Of a stretch of 64,000 nucleotides of DNA, positions 1 to 7,386 are shown piece after piece. This DNA is from Sphingomonas arvum (lineage in GTDB: Bacteria > Pseudomonadota > Alphaproteobacteria > Sphingomonadales > Sphingomonadaceae). Position 1 is the stretch's first letter, and each line of letters opens with the position of its first letter. The position numbers and the translations under genes were made by a program. The notes beneath the pieces are model-generated. The model ran no database searches. It saw only the letters and a list, made by a program, of their open reading frames with translations, and was not told the DNA's origin. The stretch spans positions 620,001-684,000 of the forward strand of contig NZ_JAPDOB010000001.1 in the NCBI RefSeq assembly GCF_026013565.1. Direction: 5' to 3'.

Positions 1-1
1 C

Positions 2-88
2 GCCAGCCCGGGCGAACTGAACCCAAGTATTGTGCATCGAATCGAGGCCGGGGACTGGCCGGCCGCGCGCGCCGCCGCTCTGGCTTAG
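2..88 (+). CDS. C-terminal end of an unidentified protein (truncated by window edge)
   Basis: An open frame runs from the left edge to a TAG at 86-88 and encodes 28 residues ending in an Ala-rich helix-like tail (...HRIEAGDWPAARAAALA). The amino acid mix looks protein-like. The stop overlaps the stop of the convergent lipoprotein gene by 4 bases (TTAG), an arrangement seen three more times in this window at secure gene ends. I cannot name the protein. The rest of the gene lies outside the window, so the call rests on composition and on the stop arrangement only. Confidence 0.45.
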   Translation, partial: ASPGELNPSIVHRIEAGDWPAARAAALA

Positions 89-585
89 CGCAGACGGGCC
101 TGCACGGCAGCGATGCGCTCGGCCTGCCGCTCGTCGATCGCCGCCGCTTGCGCCGCTGCCGCACGCACGTTGGCAAGATCGGCCGGCACCAGGCCGCCCC
201 GCTGCTGCACCGCGTCCGTCGCCAGCGCGTCAACGTCGCCCAGGGCTCGCGTGATCGGATAACGGGCGGCGATTGCGGCCGACAATAGCTGCTGCGCCTG
301 CACCCAGGCCTCACCCGACCGCGCTCCGGCCCGCGCCGCCGCGCTTTCCGCCGCAGAGATCGCGGCGTCGGCACCGCCCTGTGCGTTGCGGACATCGGCC
401 AGCAAGCGGTCGAGCCGGGCGCGGACGTCCACGCTGGCCGGCAACTCGATGCTGGTGTCCGGCACCGGCACGCGCGGGTCGATCCGCTCGGCGGCGCGCG
501 GGGCCAGGCTCGGCTCATCGGGCTGCTGGCGACCGGCGCAGGCGCCGAGGACAAGGGTGAGAAGGAGCGGGGCAAGGCTGCGCAT
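85..585 (-). CDS. Small lipoprotein, function unknown
   Basis: The protein has 166 residues. The start at 585 is chosen because it gives a compact signal peptide, MRSLAPLLLTLVLGAC, with a lipobox (LGAC) and the acylated Cys at residue 16. An earlier in-frame ATG at 645 would add 20 Arg/Ala-rich residues ahead of the signal. The mature part is Ala/Arg/Glu-rich and probably mostly helical, with repeated Ala-Ala-Glu segments near residues 65-80 and 135-166. No enzyme motif is visible. It is presumably anchored in a membrane facing the periplasm. The divergent tRNA-Arg promoter lies just upstream, so the two share a short intergenic region. Confidence 0.75.
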   Translation of the reverse strand: MRSLAPLLLTLVLGACAGRQQPDEPSLAPRAAERIDPRVPVPDTSIELPASVDVRARLDRLLADVRNAQGGADAAISAAESAAARAGARSGEAWVQAQQLLSAAIAARYPITRALGDVDALATDAVQQRGGLVPADLANVRAAAAQAAAIDERQAERIAAVQARLR

Positions 586-627
586 GGCGACAAGCTGTAG
601 GGCACGCCCGGCGCCTGCAACAAGGGG

Positions 628-656
628 TTGCGCGCCTCGCCGCATCCCCCTAGATG
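628..656 (+). promoter_or_regulatory. Probable promoter of tRNA-Arg(ACG)
   Basis: TTGCGC at 628-633 and TAGATG at 651-656 are separated by 17 bases. The -10 element is preceded by a run of C, as is common for stable-RNA promoters in alphaproteobacteria. Transcription would start a few bases before the tRNA at 670. This is a consensus-based inference. Confidence 0.5.
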
Positions 657-669
657 CCCCGCACGGCAG

Positions 670-746
670 GCGCCCGTAGCTCAGCTGGATAGAGCATCAG
701 ACTACGAATCTGAGGGTCGGACGTTCGAATCGTTCCGGGCGCGCCA
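670..746 (+). tRNA. tRNA-Arg (anticodon ACG)
   Basis: The 77 nt fold as a canonical cloverleaf. The acceptor stem is GCGCCCG (670-676) with CGGGCGC (736-742), followed by a discriminator base and an encoded CCA (744-746). The D arm is GCTC/GAGC, and the anticodon stem TCAGA/TCTGA frames the loop CTACGAA with anticodon ACG. The T arm carries TTCGAAT. The A34 would be deaminated to inosine by TadA to read CGU, CGC and CGA, as is usual for this isoacceptor. Confidence 0.97.
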
Positions 747-752
747 TTTCCC

Positions 753-783
753 AAAGGGGTTCTCCGGCTGGAGGGCCCCTTTT
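753..783 (+). terminator. Rho-independent-type terminator after tRNA-Arg(ACG)
   Basis: AAAGGGG (753-759) pairs perfectly with CCCCTTT (776-782), ending in TTTT. It begins 7 bases after the tRNA CCA. The U tract is short (four), so termination strength is uncertain. The A-rich 5' arm could also serve the convergent OmpA-domain gene in the opposite direction. Confidence 0.6.
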
Positions 784-842
784 GTGGTTCAGGGCCACGT
801 GGCCCGTTTCGAGCCCGGCTGTTCTATCTTGGCAGCCGCGCC

Positions 843-1250
843 TTACGGCAGCAGGGTAAGGTCCACTCGACGATTCTGAGGTTCGCGGACGCCGTCGGCG
901 GTGGGCACCAGGGAATCGTCTTCGCCATGGACGACAGCGGCGATGGACCCGCTGGGCACACCACGCTCGATCAGGGCGGCGCGCACCGCCTGTCCGCGCT
1001 CAGCCGATACTCGCCGGTTTGCGCCCTCGGGGCCTGACCGATCGGAGAAGCCGTCCAGGCGGACGCGCCCACCGCGCTGGCGCAGGCTGGCCGCGACGGC
1101 ATCGAGCACCTCGGTCCATTCCGGCCGGATTTCGGACCCCTTGCCGCTGTCGAAGTAGATGGACTGCGGGGCGGGCTCCGGCGCAGAGGGGGAGGCAGTC
1201 AGGGCGGCGAGCAAGAGCAGAAGCATGGTGACCTTGAGAGCTAATGGCAC
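843..1250 (-). CDS. OmpA-family (peptidoglycan-binding) C-terminal domain protein
   Basis: The protein has 135 residues. It begins with a signal peptide (hydrophobic Leu/Ala run at residues 7-20), followed by a short Pro-rich linker and then one OmpA-like domain from about residue 30 to the end. The domain carries an initial YFDSG strand, the central GFSDRSGPEGANRRVSAERG segment (family pattern GxxDxxGxxxxNxxLSxxRA) and the closing NRRVDL. The Asp and Arg that bind diaminopimelate are kept. It probably tethers the envelope to peptidoglycan. It stands alone, facing the tRNA terminator. An alternative start at residue 9 (1226) would give a shorter signal. Confidence 0.85.
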   Translation of the reverse strand: MPLALKVTMLLLLLAALTASPSAPEPAPQSIYFDSGKGSEIRPEWTEVLDAVAASLRQRGGRVRLDGFSDRSGPEGANRRVSAERGQAVRAALIERGVPSGSIAAVVHGEDDSLVPTADGVREPQNRRVDLTLLP

Positions 1251-1355
1251 CGAGCCGGTCCGTACCTACCGCGCTGTTTGGCGAAGTCCAGCGTGCAGGC
1301 AAGAAGCCGGCGGAGCGAGCCCTCGTGGGCTTGCTGATCGGACCGGCGGCTGCGC

Positions 1356-1465
1356 TCAGCCGCGTTCGGGCTCGGGAGCCGGGGGTGGCTCCACCGCGCA
1401 GGGGTTGGTCGCCAGGATGACCGAGCCATCCGGGCAGGTCTGTGTCGCTGATTTCGGGCTGGCGG
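1356..1465 (-). pseudogene. Remnant of the C-terminal tail of an OmpA-type outer-membrane protein
   Basis: Read on the minus strand, this stretch encodes TQTCPDGSVILATNPC followed by a Pro-rich run ending PPPAPEPERG and a stop at 1356-1358. That Cys/Pro-rich tail is characteristic of sphingomonad OmpA-type porins. Upstream the frame degenerates, no start codon fits, and the preceding plausible coding sense lies in other frames. It probably belongs to the same decayed locus as the oppositely oriented N-terminal piece at 1670-1986. The family match is from memory of the tail motif. Confidence 0.4.
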
Positions 1466-1669
1466 ATCGTCGAATAGCACCAGTGCCGACTCGTTCAGCT
1501 TTACCTTGGTTTGCGCCCAGCCGAGCCCGCCTCATCCCGGCCTAAGTCGAACAGGCCGTTGACCATGAATAAGAGAGGTTGGTGCTGCCGTCGCCATCGC
1601 CGCCAGTTAGCGCGGTGGCGTGAAGCCGTCGCCGGTCGTTAGGCCGAGGACGAGCGGGTGCTTTCAACT

Positions 1670-1986
1670 ATGAAGAAGTCGCTGCTGGCGGCGGTGACCA
1701 CGTCTGCGGTCGCCGCGCGGGCCGCAGTTCGTCACCGCTTGGCTTACGTCGGGGTCGACAATGGCGCGTTGCTGGCCCGCGATCTGGATCACGACATCGA
1801 CAATCATGGGCGATGGGTCTGGCCCTCAATCACAAGCGGCCCGGCCTCGACCTCCATTGGATCGCCGGTCACGATTTCGGCCTGCTCCGCCTGAAGGGTG
1901 AGGCCGGGTACAAGCGGGCGCGCCATGACGATTATCTGATCGCTATGGTACCGCTGCAGGGCACGGCAGACTGCCGCCGGAAGTGA
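1670..1986 (+). pseudogene. Frameshifted N-terminal fragment of an OmpA-type beta-barrel protein
   Basis: The fragment starts ATGAAGAAG with a signal-like MKKSLLAAVTTSAVAA, then LAYVGVDNGALLARD, the first barrel strand of sphingomonad OmpA-type porins. Near 1806-1815 the coding sense moves to another frame, which continues GLDLHWIAGHDFGLLRLKGE and then GYKRARHDDYLI. That matches the usual pattern of (D)xDxxxGYDFGxxRLExExGYKRA. It stops at 1984-1986 after only about 105 residues, where an intact porin would run for 300 or more. The linker, remaining barrel and OmpA domain are missing. It is most likely a dead remnant. Confidence 0.6.
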
Positions 1987-2021
1987 CGGTTCGGAACGAT
2001 CGCCCGGTAATCGGTGTCAGT

Positions 2022-2177
2022 TCAGGCCGCTGACAGGCTTTCCGCCTCGGCAGCGCGGGCAGCGAACTGCTGCGCCAACCTGGCATGCCATTGGCGGGCA
2101 TTGTCGGTGATTGCCCGTTGTGCGGCCATCCGCTCTTCCGCCGCCCGGCGGAAGTAGTAACGCTGGTTTGATTCCAC
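2022..2177 (-). CDS. Small conserved Arg/Glu/Gln-rich protein (51 aa)
   Basis: The frame opens with GTG at 2177 and ends with TGA at 2022-2024. It encodes a highly charged helical protein with the segments NQRYYFRRAAEERMAAQRA and WHARLAQQFAARAAEAESL. A GGGGAC-like ribosome site precedes the GTG at a suitable distance. Similar 50-residue proteins with a YFxRRAAEERxAAxRA core are frequent hypothetical proteins in sphingomonads. The function is unknown. The amphipathic, single-helix character suggests a small regulatory or protein-binding role, which is inference only. Confidence 0.65.
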   Translation of the reverse strand: MESNQRYYFRRAAEERMAAQRAITDNARQWHARLAQQFAARAAEAESLSAA

Positions 2178-2403
2178 TGCCCGTCCCCGCGCTTATTCCC
2201 CAAATCGTGCGTAGCAGAGCATGGGGGGAGAGTCCTACCGAGTGGTAAATATCCACAGCCCGGCTGGCGCACGTCCGCAACGTTTCATCGCGGGACAGGG
2301 CTGTGGCGCCGTGGTTACAGTGCGGCCGGTTCCGCTTACCGATGAAACCCAACGATTCATCGCTCGTTCTACGTACCAAACGACATGAACAGGACGCGGT
2401 ACC

Positions 2404-2643
2404 ATGCTGAACTCCACCCACGGCCATCACTTCGATCCCGCGGCCCGAGGCTATCATGCCGTCTATCGTGAGAATGCGGTCAATCGCTGCCCCGGTTGCG
2501 GCCGTAGCCACTGGCTGATCGGCCGACTGCTGGCGGAGTGTGGCTTCTGCGGAACCGCGCTGCCGCTGAGCGAGAGCTACGCCCATGGAACATCTACCCC
2601 GTTCCACAGCCGCGGTCCGCGACGGCCCAAGCTCGCGGCCTGA
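2404..2643 (+). CDS. Small zinc-ribbon-like protein
   Basis: The protein has 79 residues. A CPGC pair (residues 29-32) and a CGFC pair (46-49), 13 residues apart, form a likely zinc ribbon. The N-terminal half is rich in His and Tyr (GHHF, GYHAVYREN). The whole pattern, ENAVNRCPGCGRSHWLIGR and so on, recalls a conserved sphingomonad hypothetical protein. It may bind nucleic acid or protein, but no function is established. The C-terminal 20 residues are basic and probably disordered. It is transcribed ahead of the secreted protein at 2684 and may be co-transcribed with it. Confidence 0.75.
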   Translation: MLNSTHGHHFDPAARGYHAVYRENAVNRCPGCGRSHWLIGRLLAECGFCGTALPLSESYAHGTSTPFHSRGPRRPKLAA

Positions 2644-2683
2644 CCTCGCCAGCCATCGTCGTTTCGGCTATAGAACGGCGGTG

Positions 2684-3016
2684 ATGAAGAGAGTCGCCGC
2701 CTTTGCCCTACTGACCGCGATCGCGGGACCGAGCCTGGGGGCACAGCGCAGCATCGCCATCGTCAATCAGGCCGGCGGGCTGCTGAAGGAACTGGCGCTT
2801 CGCGCGCCGGGCGCAAGTGAGTGGAGGCCATTCGCACCAGGCTTGTCGCCGGGCGCGCGCACCTCGGTCAGCGTGGATGACGACGGCTGCGCCTTCGATG
2901 TTCGTGCGACCAGCGGAAACGGACCAGTGGTCTGGCCGGCAATCAACTTCTGCGAGACCAAGTCGGTGTCTCTGAACCGGCGGGCCGACGGCTTGGCCTG
3001 GGTCGACTACGACTGA
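2684..3016 (+). CDS. Small secreted protein, function unknown
   Basis: The protein has 110 residues, with a signal peptide MKRVAAFALLTAIAGPSLGA (cleavage about residue 20). An in-frame ATG at 2585 would place 33 unrelated residues before the signal, so 2684 is preferred. The mature protein has two Cys (DDGCAFDVRAT and NFCETKSVSLNRR) that could form one disulfide, and it ends in WVDYD. The layout resembles a beta-rich periplasmic domain found repeatedly as a hypothetical protein in sphingomonads. The last 74 bases overlap the convergent membrane protein gene. Confidence 0.75.
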   Translation: MKRVAAFALLTAIAGPSLGAQRSIAIVNQAGGLLKELALRAPGASEWRPFAPGLSPGARTSVSVDDDGCAFDVRATSGNGPVVWPAINFCETKSVSLNRRADGLAWVDYD

Positions 3017-3263
3017 GCCGACGGGCCGGGGCCTTCACGATCCTCGCCGGCGCTGGAGCGGGGCGAACGCTGTCCAGCAGCTTGGGGCCGGCAACGAACA
3101 CCACCAGCGTGCAAACCACGAAGAACATCCAGCCCTGCCACCCCGGGTAGGTCGCGAGATAGGTCTTGCCGCGCTCCACTGCGCCCAGTGTGATCGCCCA
3201 GATCACGGCCCACGCTTCCCAGCGGGTGCGGATGACGAACAGGCGGCCGAGACGTCGAAGCAT
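2943..3263 (-). CDS. Small membrane protein with two transmembrane segments
   Basis: The protein has about 106 residues, with hydrophobic segments at about residues 17-33 (AVIWAITLGAV) and 42-60 (GWMFFVVCTLVVFVAGPKLL). The N-terminus is basic, and the C-terminal tail is very Arg/Ser/Pro-rich. The core RTRWEAWAVIWAITLGAVERG is typical of a conserved sphingomonad membrane protein. The tail is the part that lies antisense over the end of the secreted protein gene, and it may be poorly conserved for that reason. Starts at 3269 or 3281 are also possible; no clear ribosome site separates them. Confidence 0.7.
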   Translation of the reverse strand: MLRRLGRLFVIRTRWEAWAVIWAITLGAVERGKTYLATYPGWQGWMFFVVCTLVVFVAGPKLLDSVRPAPAPARIVKAPARRLSRSRPRPSRRPAGSETPTWSRRS

Positions 3264-3364
3264 TGCCATATGGTTAAGCAATGCACGTGCCAGCCGCAGA
3301 GTTCCGCCAATCCTGCGTTAACCAGACCTGTTCACTTGTAAGAAAAACCGACGCTCTGAAAGGA

Positions 3365-4618
3365 TCAGGTCAGCTCGCTTAGCCCCAATGCGTCGAGCAG
3401 TGCCGTCCGTGCCCGTTCCACCTGTTCGAGCAGATCGTTGCGGCGCAGGTCGTTTGGATCGATCTCTTCGGGCCATTCGCGCGCGACAATGGAGGCCAGC
3501 CGGTCGAGCTTGCCCTCGTCGGCCAGGAAGCGGGGATCGACGGTGGCGGGGTCCGCCACCACCCGCAGGCGCAGGCAGGCCGGGCCCCCGCCATTGGCCA
3601 TGGACTGGCGTACGTCGACCACCTCCACCCGCCGGATCGCACCGTTGCCGGCGAGGTGCCGTTGCAGCCAGGCCCATACGGCGGGGGTTTCACGCGCTTC
3701 CTCCGGCACGATCAGGGTGGTGCGGCCGTCCGGCGGCGTGACCAGTTGCGCGTTGAACAGGTAGGAGCGGATCGCGTCCTCAAGCCCGACTTCCGCGGCC
3801 GGAACCTCGACATAGTCGAGAGCGGGAAACAGACTGCCGAGGCTGGCCAGGAAGCGCTGCTTGTCGGCGAAGGCCTGTTCGTGCGCGAACAGCACCCGTT
3901 CGTTGGCGACGGCCACGACATCGTTGTGGAACGCCCCGGCCGCGATCGCCTGTTCCGACTGCTGCACAAACAGGGTGCGATCCGGGGTGAGCCCGTGCAG
4001 GCGGGCGACCGCGCGGCAGGCCTCAACGTGCTGGCGCGCCGGAAAGGCGCCGCCGGTCAGGCCATAGACGAAGACCTCTACGCCGGCTTCGCCGTGCCGA
4101 TTGGTAAGCCGCATGTGATTGGCCGCACCCTCGTCGCCGAACGCCGGCGGCACCGGTCCGTGCACTGCAAAGTGCTGCTCGTCGGCAAAGGCGAGCTTCA
4201 GCTGCGCCAGCGTGGCCGGCCACTCGTGGCTGCGATGCGGCATGGACTTGAGGTTGGCGACGGTCAGGTGCGTGCGGCGGTCGGCCGTGTCTGGGGCGGG
4301 GGAGACGGTTGCCGCATTGGCCGCCCACATGGCGCTGGCCGACATGCCATTCGCGAGCAGCGCCGCCTCTGCCTGCTCCGGCGCGGTGCCAAGCTGCGCC
4401 AGCCACGAACGGGCAGGGCGGGGCTGCGGCACGAACAGGCCCTGGGCTAATCCAAGCGCCAGATTGGCCCGCATCTTGTCGAGGCCCTGCAGCGCCGCTG
4501 CGCGTGGCTGGCTGGTCGCGCCGGCATTGCGCATCGCGGCAAGGTTGCCGAAGCTCAGGCCTGCGTAATTGTGGCTCGGCCCGACGATACCGTCGAAGTT
4601 GATCTCCTGCAGCGCCAT
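3365..4618 (-). CDS. astB: N-succinylarginine dihydrolase
   Basis: The enzyme converts N2-succinylarginine to N2-succinylornithine, CO2 and two NH3, the second step of the arginine succinyltransferase (AST) pathway. At 417 residues it is close to the usual family length. The family N-terminus NFDGIVGPSHNYAGLSFGN is intact. The catalytic triad of this amidinotransferase-fold enzyme can be placed at Glu in FGDEGAANHMR, His in AGAFHNDVVAV and Cys 348 in GGGPACLRLRV. It is the last gene of a minus-strand operon and begins 4 bases after astA ends, so the two are almost surely co-translated. Confidence 0.97.
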   Translation of the reverse strand: MALQEINFDGIVGPSHNYAGLSFGNLAAMRNAGATSQPRAAALQGLDKMRANLALGLAQGLFVPQPRPARSWLAQLGTAPEQAEAALLANGMSASAMWAANAATVSPAPDTADRRTHLTVANLKSMPHRSHEWPATLAQLKLAFADEQHFAVHGPVPPAFGDEGAANHMRLTNRHGEAGVEVFVYGLTGGAFPARQHVEACRAVARLHGLTPDRTLFVQQSEQAIAAGAFHNDVVAVANERVLFAHEQAFADKQRFLASLGSLFPALDYVEVPAAEVGLEDAIRSYLFNAQLVTPPDGRTTLIVPEEARETPAVWAWLQRHLAGNGAIRRVEVVDVRQSMANGGGPACLRLRVVADPATVDPRFLADEGKLDRLASIVAREWPEEIDPNDLRRNDLLEQVERARTALLDALGLSELT

Positions 4619-4622
4619 CGGC

Positions 4623-5639
4623 CTAGCGGCTCACCGCCAGGACGGTATCGCCCTCACGGACCTCTAGCAGTGCCGCGGTGTCGGCGCTCAGCGCGAGTCC
4701 CTCGTTGTCGATCCGGCGCACTTCGCCCAGGCAGGCGCGGAAGCTCTTCAAGCGTCCGGTTGCGAGCAGCATCTTCATCGACCCCCCGTCGCCGACCTCG
4801 ACCACCTTTTCCGCCACCGCCTCGCGTACGGTTCGCACCTGATCGGTGCGAGACACCACCGTGGGGCCGCCATCAAAGATGTCGATGTAGCGGTCGAACG
4901 CGAACCCCTCGCCCTCGAGCATGCGCAGGGCCGCGCGCCCGGTGGGGTGGGGCTGGCCCATCACCGCGCGGGCGGCGTCGGGCAGCAGGGAGACGTAGAT
5001 CGGCGACTTGGGCATCAGCTCGGCGATGAAATGGGTGCCATTGACGGCGTTGAACGCGTCGGCCTCGGGAAAGCTCATGTCGAAGAAGCGACCTGCCAAT
5101 GCATCCCAGAAGGGCGAATTGCCGGCCTGGTCCATGACCCCGCGCAACTCAGCCAACAGCCGGTCCCCGAACCGCTCGCGATGTTGGCGGATGAACAGGT
5201 AGCGGCTGCGCGCCAGCAGCAGGCCCAGGCCGCCCGCCCGCATCGCCGGGTGCAGGAACAGGCCGCCGACCTCGCTCGACCCTTCCAGGTCGGTGGTCAG
5301 CGTGAGCATCTGGTTCCGGAAGGTCTTGCCCAATTCCGGAGACCATTGGGTCAACGTCGACAGGTGATAGCTGTAGAAGGCCTGGGTGACCCCGACCTGC
5401 CCAAAGACCTGGCAAGTGCCGCGGATCACGCGGGCGGCGGGGTCCTCCAGCACGAAGATGTAGCAGTCGTTGCCCTGGACTTCCTCGACCTTGTCGAACG
5501 CATCCTCCGACTTGGCGAGCTTGCTGACCAGCGTGCCTTTGTCGGCCGGGAGGTTGGTGAACCCGCCGCCGGTGAGCTTGGCCATCTCATAGATAGCGTC
5601 GAAATCGTCGGGATTGGCCGGGCGGACGCGAAAGCTCAT
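4623..5639 (-). CDS. astA: Arginine N-succinyltransferase
   Basis: It transfers succinyl from succinyl-CoA to the alpha-amino group of arginine, the first step of the AST catabolic pathway. The protein has 338 residues, the usual length of the family, and starts MSFRVRPANPDDFDAIYEMA. A GNAT-like core contains GGLFLHPAMRAGGLGLLLA, the acyl-CoA-binding loop region, and EGFAFDRYIDIFDGGP near the C-terminus. The start at 5639 overlaps the stop of the upstream M20 hydrolase by 4 bases (ATGA). The frame extends upstream but would be antisense-like, Arg/Gly-rich sequence inside the hydrolase gene. Confidence 0.96.
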   Translation of the reverse strand: MSFRVRPANPDDFDAIYEMAKLTGGGFTNLPADKGTLVSKLAKSEDAFDKVEEVQGNDCYIFVLEDPAARVIRGTCQVFGQVGVTQAFYSYHLSTLTQWSPELGKTFRNQMLTLTTDLEGSSEVGGLFLHPAMRAGGLGLLLARSRYLFIRQHRERFGDRLLAELRGVMDQAGNSPFWDALAGRFFDMSFPEADAFNAVNGTHFIAELMPKSPIYVSLLPDAARAVMGQPHPTGRAALRMLEGEGFAFDRYIDIFDGGPTVVSRTDQVRTVREAVAEKVVEVGDGGSMKMLLATGRLKSFRACLGEVRRIDNEGLALSADTAALLEVREGDTVLAVSR

Positions 5640-6844
5640 GCAGCCTCCGCGGCCAGGCGCCAGATGGTCAGGGCCGAGAGCGCAGCCCGTTCGGAGAAGG
5701 AGTCGACGATCAGATATTCCTCCTCCGAATGGATCTTGCCGCCGCGCACGCCCATGGTGTCGACCACCGGCACGCCGCAGGCCGCGATGTTGTTGCCGTC
5801 GCACACGCCGCCCGACGGCTGCCAGCCGATCTGCTGGCCGAGGTCGGCGCCCGCCTGACGGACGAGCCCGAACAATTGTTCGGCGGCTGAGGTCAGCGGC
5901 TTGGGCGGGCGCCCGAAGCCACCGTGGGAGTGAATGGCGACCTCATGGTCCCGCGCGACGTCGGCGATCGCCGCGGCGATCCCAGCTTCCGCCCGGGTTT
6001 GCCGTGCGGCGTCGACTGGCCGCAGGTTGACCCGCAGCACCGCGCGGTCCGGTACGACATTGTTCGGCCCCCCGCCGTCCAACCGGGCGACGTTGACGCT
6101 AAGCCCGTCTTGCACCAGCCGGCACAGGCGCAGCGCCAGGTCGGCCGCCGCCACCACCGCGTTGCGCCCGTCCTCCGGATTGCGCCCAGCATGAGCCGCG
6201 CGGCCGGTCACCGCGAAGCTGATATTGCCGCTGCCCGGCCGCGCCCCGGCCAGCGTTCCGTCCGGCAGCGCGGCCGGCTCATAGGTCAGCGCCGCGCGCT
6301 TGCCCCGTGCCGCGGCCGCCAGCAGCGCGGCTGACCCAGGGGAGCCGACTTCCTCGTCGCTGTTGATCACCACTTCATAGCCGATGCGTTCGGCGCCGGC
6401 CGCCCGCTCCAGCGCGGTGAGTGCCGCCAGCATCACGGACAGCCCGCCCTTCATGTCGGCCACACCCGGCCCGCCGAGCACGCCGTCCTCCTTCCAGTCG
6501 ACGCACTGGAACGGGTGATCGGCTGGATAGACGGTGTCCATGTGTCCCGTAAACAGCAGTTGCACCGGCGCGTTCGGCCGCACCGTCAGGTGCAGGTTCT
6601 GACCATGCGCCACCGGCAGCTCACGCCCCGCGGCGTCCACCGCAGTGACCGACGCCGGATCGCGCAGCCGCAACTCGCCCGGTAGGGTCGAGAAACAATC
6701 GGCCAGCGTTCCGGCCATCAGCGCGAGCCCGGAGAGGTTACCCGATCCGCTGTTGATCTCCGCCCACAGCTCCGTGCGGCGCAGCATCGGCTCGGCCGCG
6801 GCGCGCTCGGTCAGGTCACGTTCGAAAGAGGTCAGGTCCCCCAT
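5636..6844 (-). CDS. M20-family zinc hydrolase in the arginine succinyltransferase operon
   Basis: The protein has 402 residues of the M20 peptidase/carboxypeptidase G2 type. Visible metal ligands and catalytic residues are His and Asp in LLFTGHMDTVYP, Asp in GPGVADMKGGL, the Glu pair in INSDEEVGSPGS, a Glu in LTYEPAALPDG and His in GGKIHSEEEY. The dimerisation-domain signature AHAGRNPEDGRNAV is present. M20 enzymes remove acyl groups from amino acids, for example in succinyl-diaminopimelate, acetylornithine and folyl-glutamate. Its position as first gene of an astA-astB operon, overlapping astA by 4 bases, suggests it desuccinylates an AST intermediate in place of AstE. That role is inference. 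Confidence 0.9.
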   Translation of the reverse strand: MGDLTSFERDLTERAAAEPMLRRTELWAEINSGSGNLSGLALMAGTLADCFSTLPGELRLRDPASVTAVDAAGRELPVAHGQNLHLTVRPNAPVQLLFTGHMDTVYPADHPFQCVDWKEDGVLGGPGVADMKGGLSVMLAALTALERAAGAERIGYEVVINSDEEVGSPGSAALLAAAARGKRAALTYEPAALPDGTLAGARPGSGNISFAVTGRAAHAGRNPEDGRNAVVAAADLALRLCRLVQDGLSVNVARLDGGGPNNVVPDRAVLRVNLRPVDAARQTRAEAGIAAAIADVARDHEVAIHSHGGFGRPPKPLTSAAEQLFGLVRQAGADLGQQIGWQPSGGVCDGNNIAACGVPVVDTMGVRGGKIHSEEEYLIVDSFSERAALSALTIWRLAAEAA

Positions 6845-6884
6845 GCGACGGCTCTAGCGAGCCGTACGCGGGAAGGCCACACTG

Positions 6885-7355
6885 CTAGAAAAACTCGGCC
6901 CAGTGCTCGATCAGGCAGCGGTAGAGGTCGCGCTTGAACGGCACAATGATGTCGGGAAGGTCGCGGGGGTCGATCCACTTCCAATCGCAGAACTCCGGAT
7001 GCTTCGTGGCGATGTTGACGTCGCTCTGCCGGCCGAGGAAGCGGCACAGGAACCAGTCCTGCTCCTGGCCCCGCCACTTGCCGCCCCACAGCTTGGAACG
7101 AAGCTCTTCCGGCAGGTCGTACCGCAGCCGCTCCGGGTGGTCGGCAATCCGTTCGACGAGGTGCGGCGGGATGCCGGTTTCCTCTTCCAGTTCGCGCAAC
7201 GCGGTTTCCCACGGCTGCTCGCCTTCGTCGATCCCGCCCTGCGGCATTTGCCAGGCCTCGTCCGTGTTATCGATCCGGCGCCCGACCCAGACCTGCCTAT
7301 CGGCATTCAAGAGCATCACGCCGACACCCCGGCGGTACTGGTTTTGGTTGGTCAT
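6885..7355 (-). CDS. rppH: RNA pyrophosphohydrolase (Nudix)
   Basis: The protein has 156 residues. It removes pyrophosphate from the 5' end of triphosphorylated transcripts and so starts RNase E-dependent decay. The Nudix box is intact: GGIDEGEQPWETALRELEEETG fits GX5EX7REUXEEXGU. The N-terminus YRRGVGVMLLNADRQVWVGRR and the WQMPQGG stretch are typical of alphaproteobacterial RppH. The start MTNQNQYRRGVG at 7355 is preferred over an upstream ATG at 7406 because family members begin just before YRxGVG. It is probably monocistronic or follows the upstream membrane-protein gene, 31 bases away. Confidence 0.95.
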   Translation of the reverse strand: MTNQNQYRRGVGVMLLNADRQVWVGRRIDNTDEAWQMPQGGIDEGEQPWETALRELEEETGIPPHLVERIADHPERLRYDLPEELRSKLWGGKWRGQEQDWFLCRFLGRQSDVNIATKHPEFCDWKWIDPRDLPDIIVPFKRDLYRCLIEHWAEFF

Positions 7356-7386
7356 CCGAGTTCTTTGGGGATGCGGGACCGTTCGA

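Noticed and set aside
2017-2607. Minus-strand open frame of 196 codons across the small zinc-ribbon gene
   Set aside because: It is antisense to 2404-2643 and to the 51-residue gene region, with no family-like composition; the small frames fit better.
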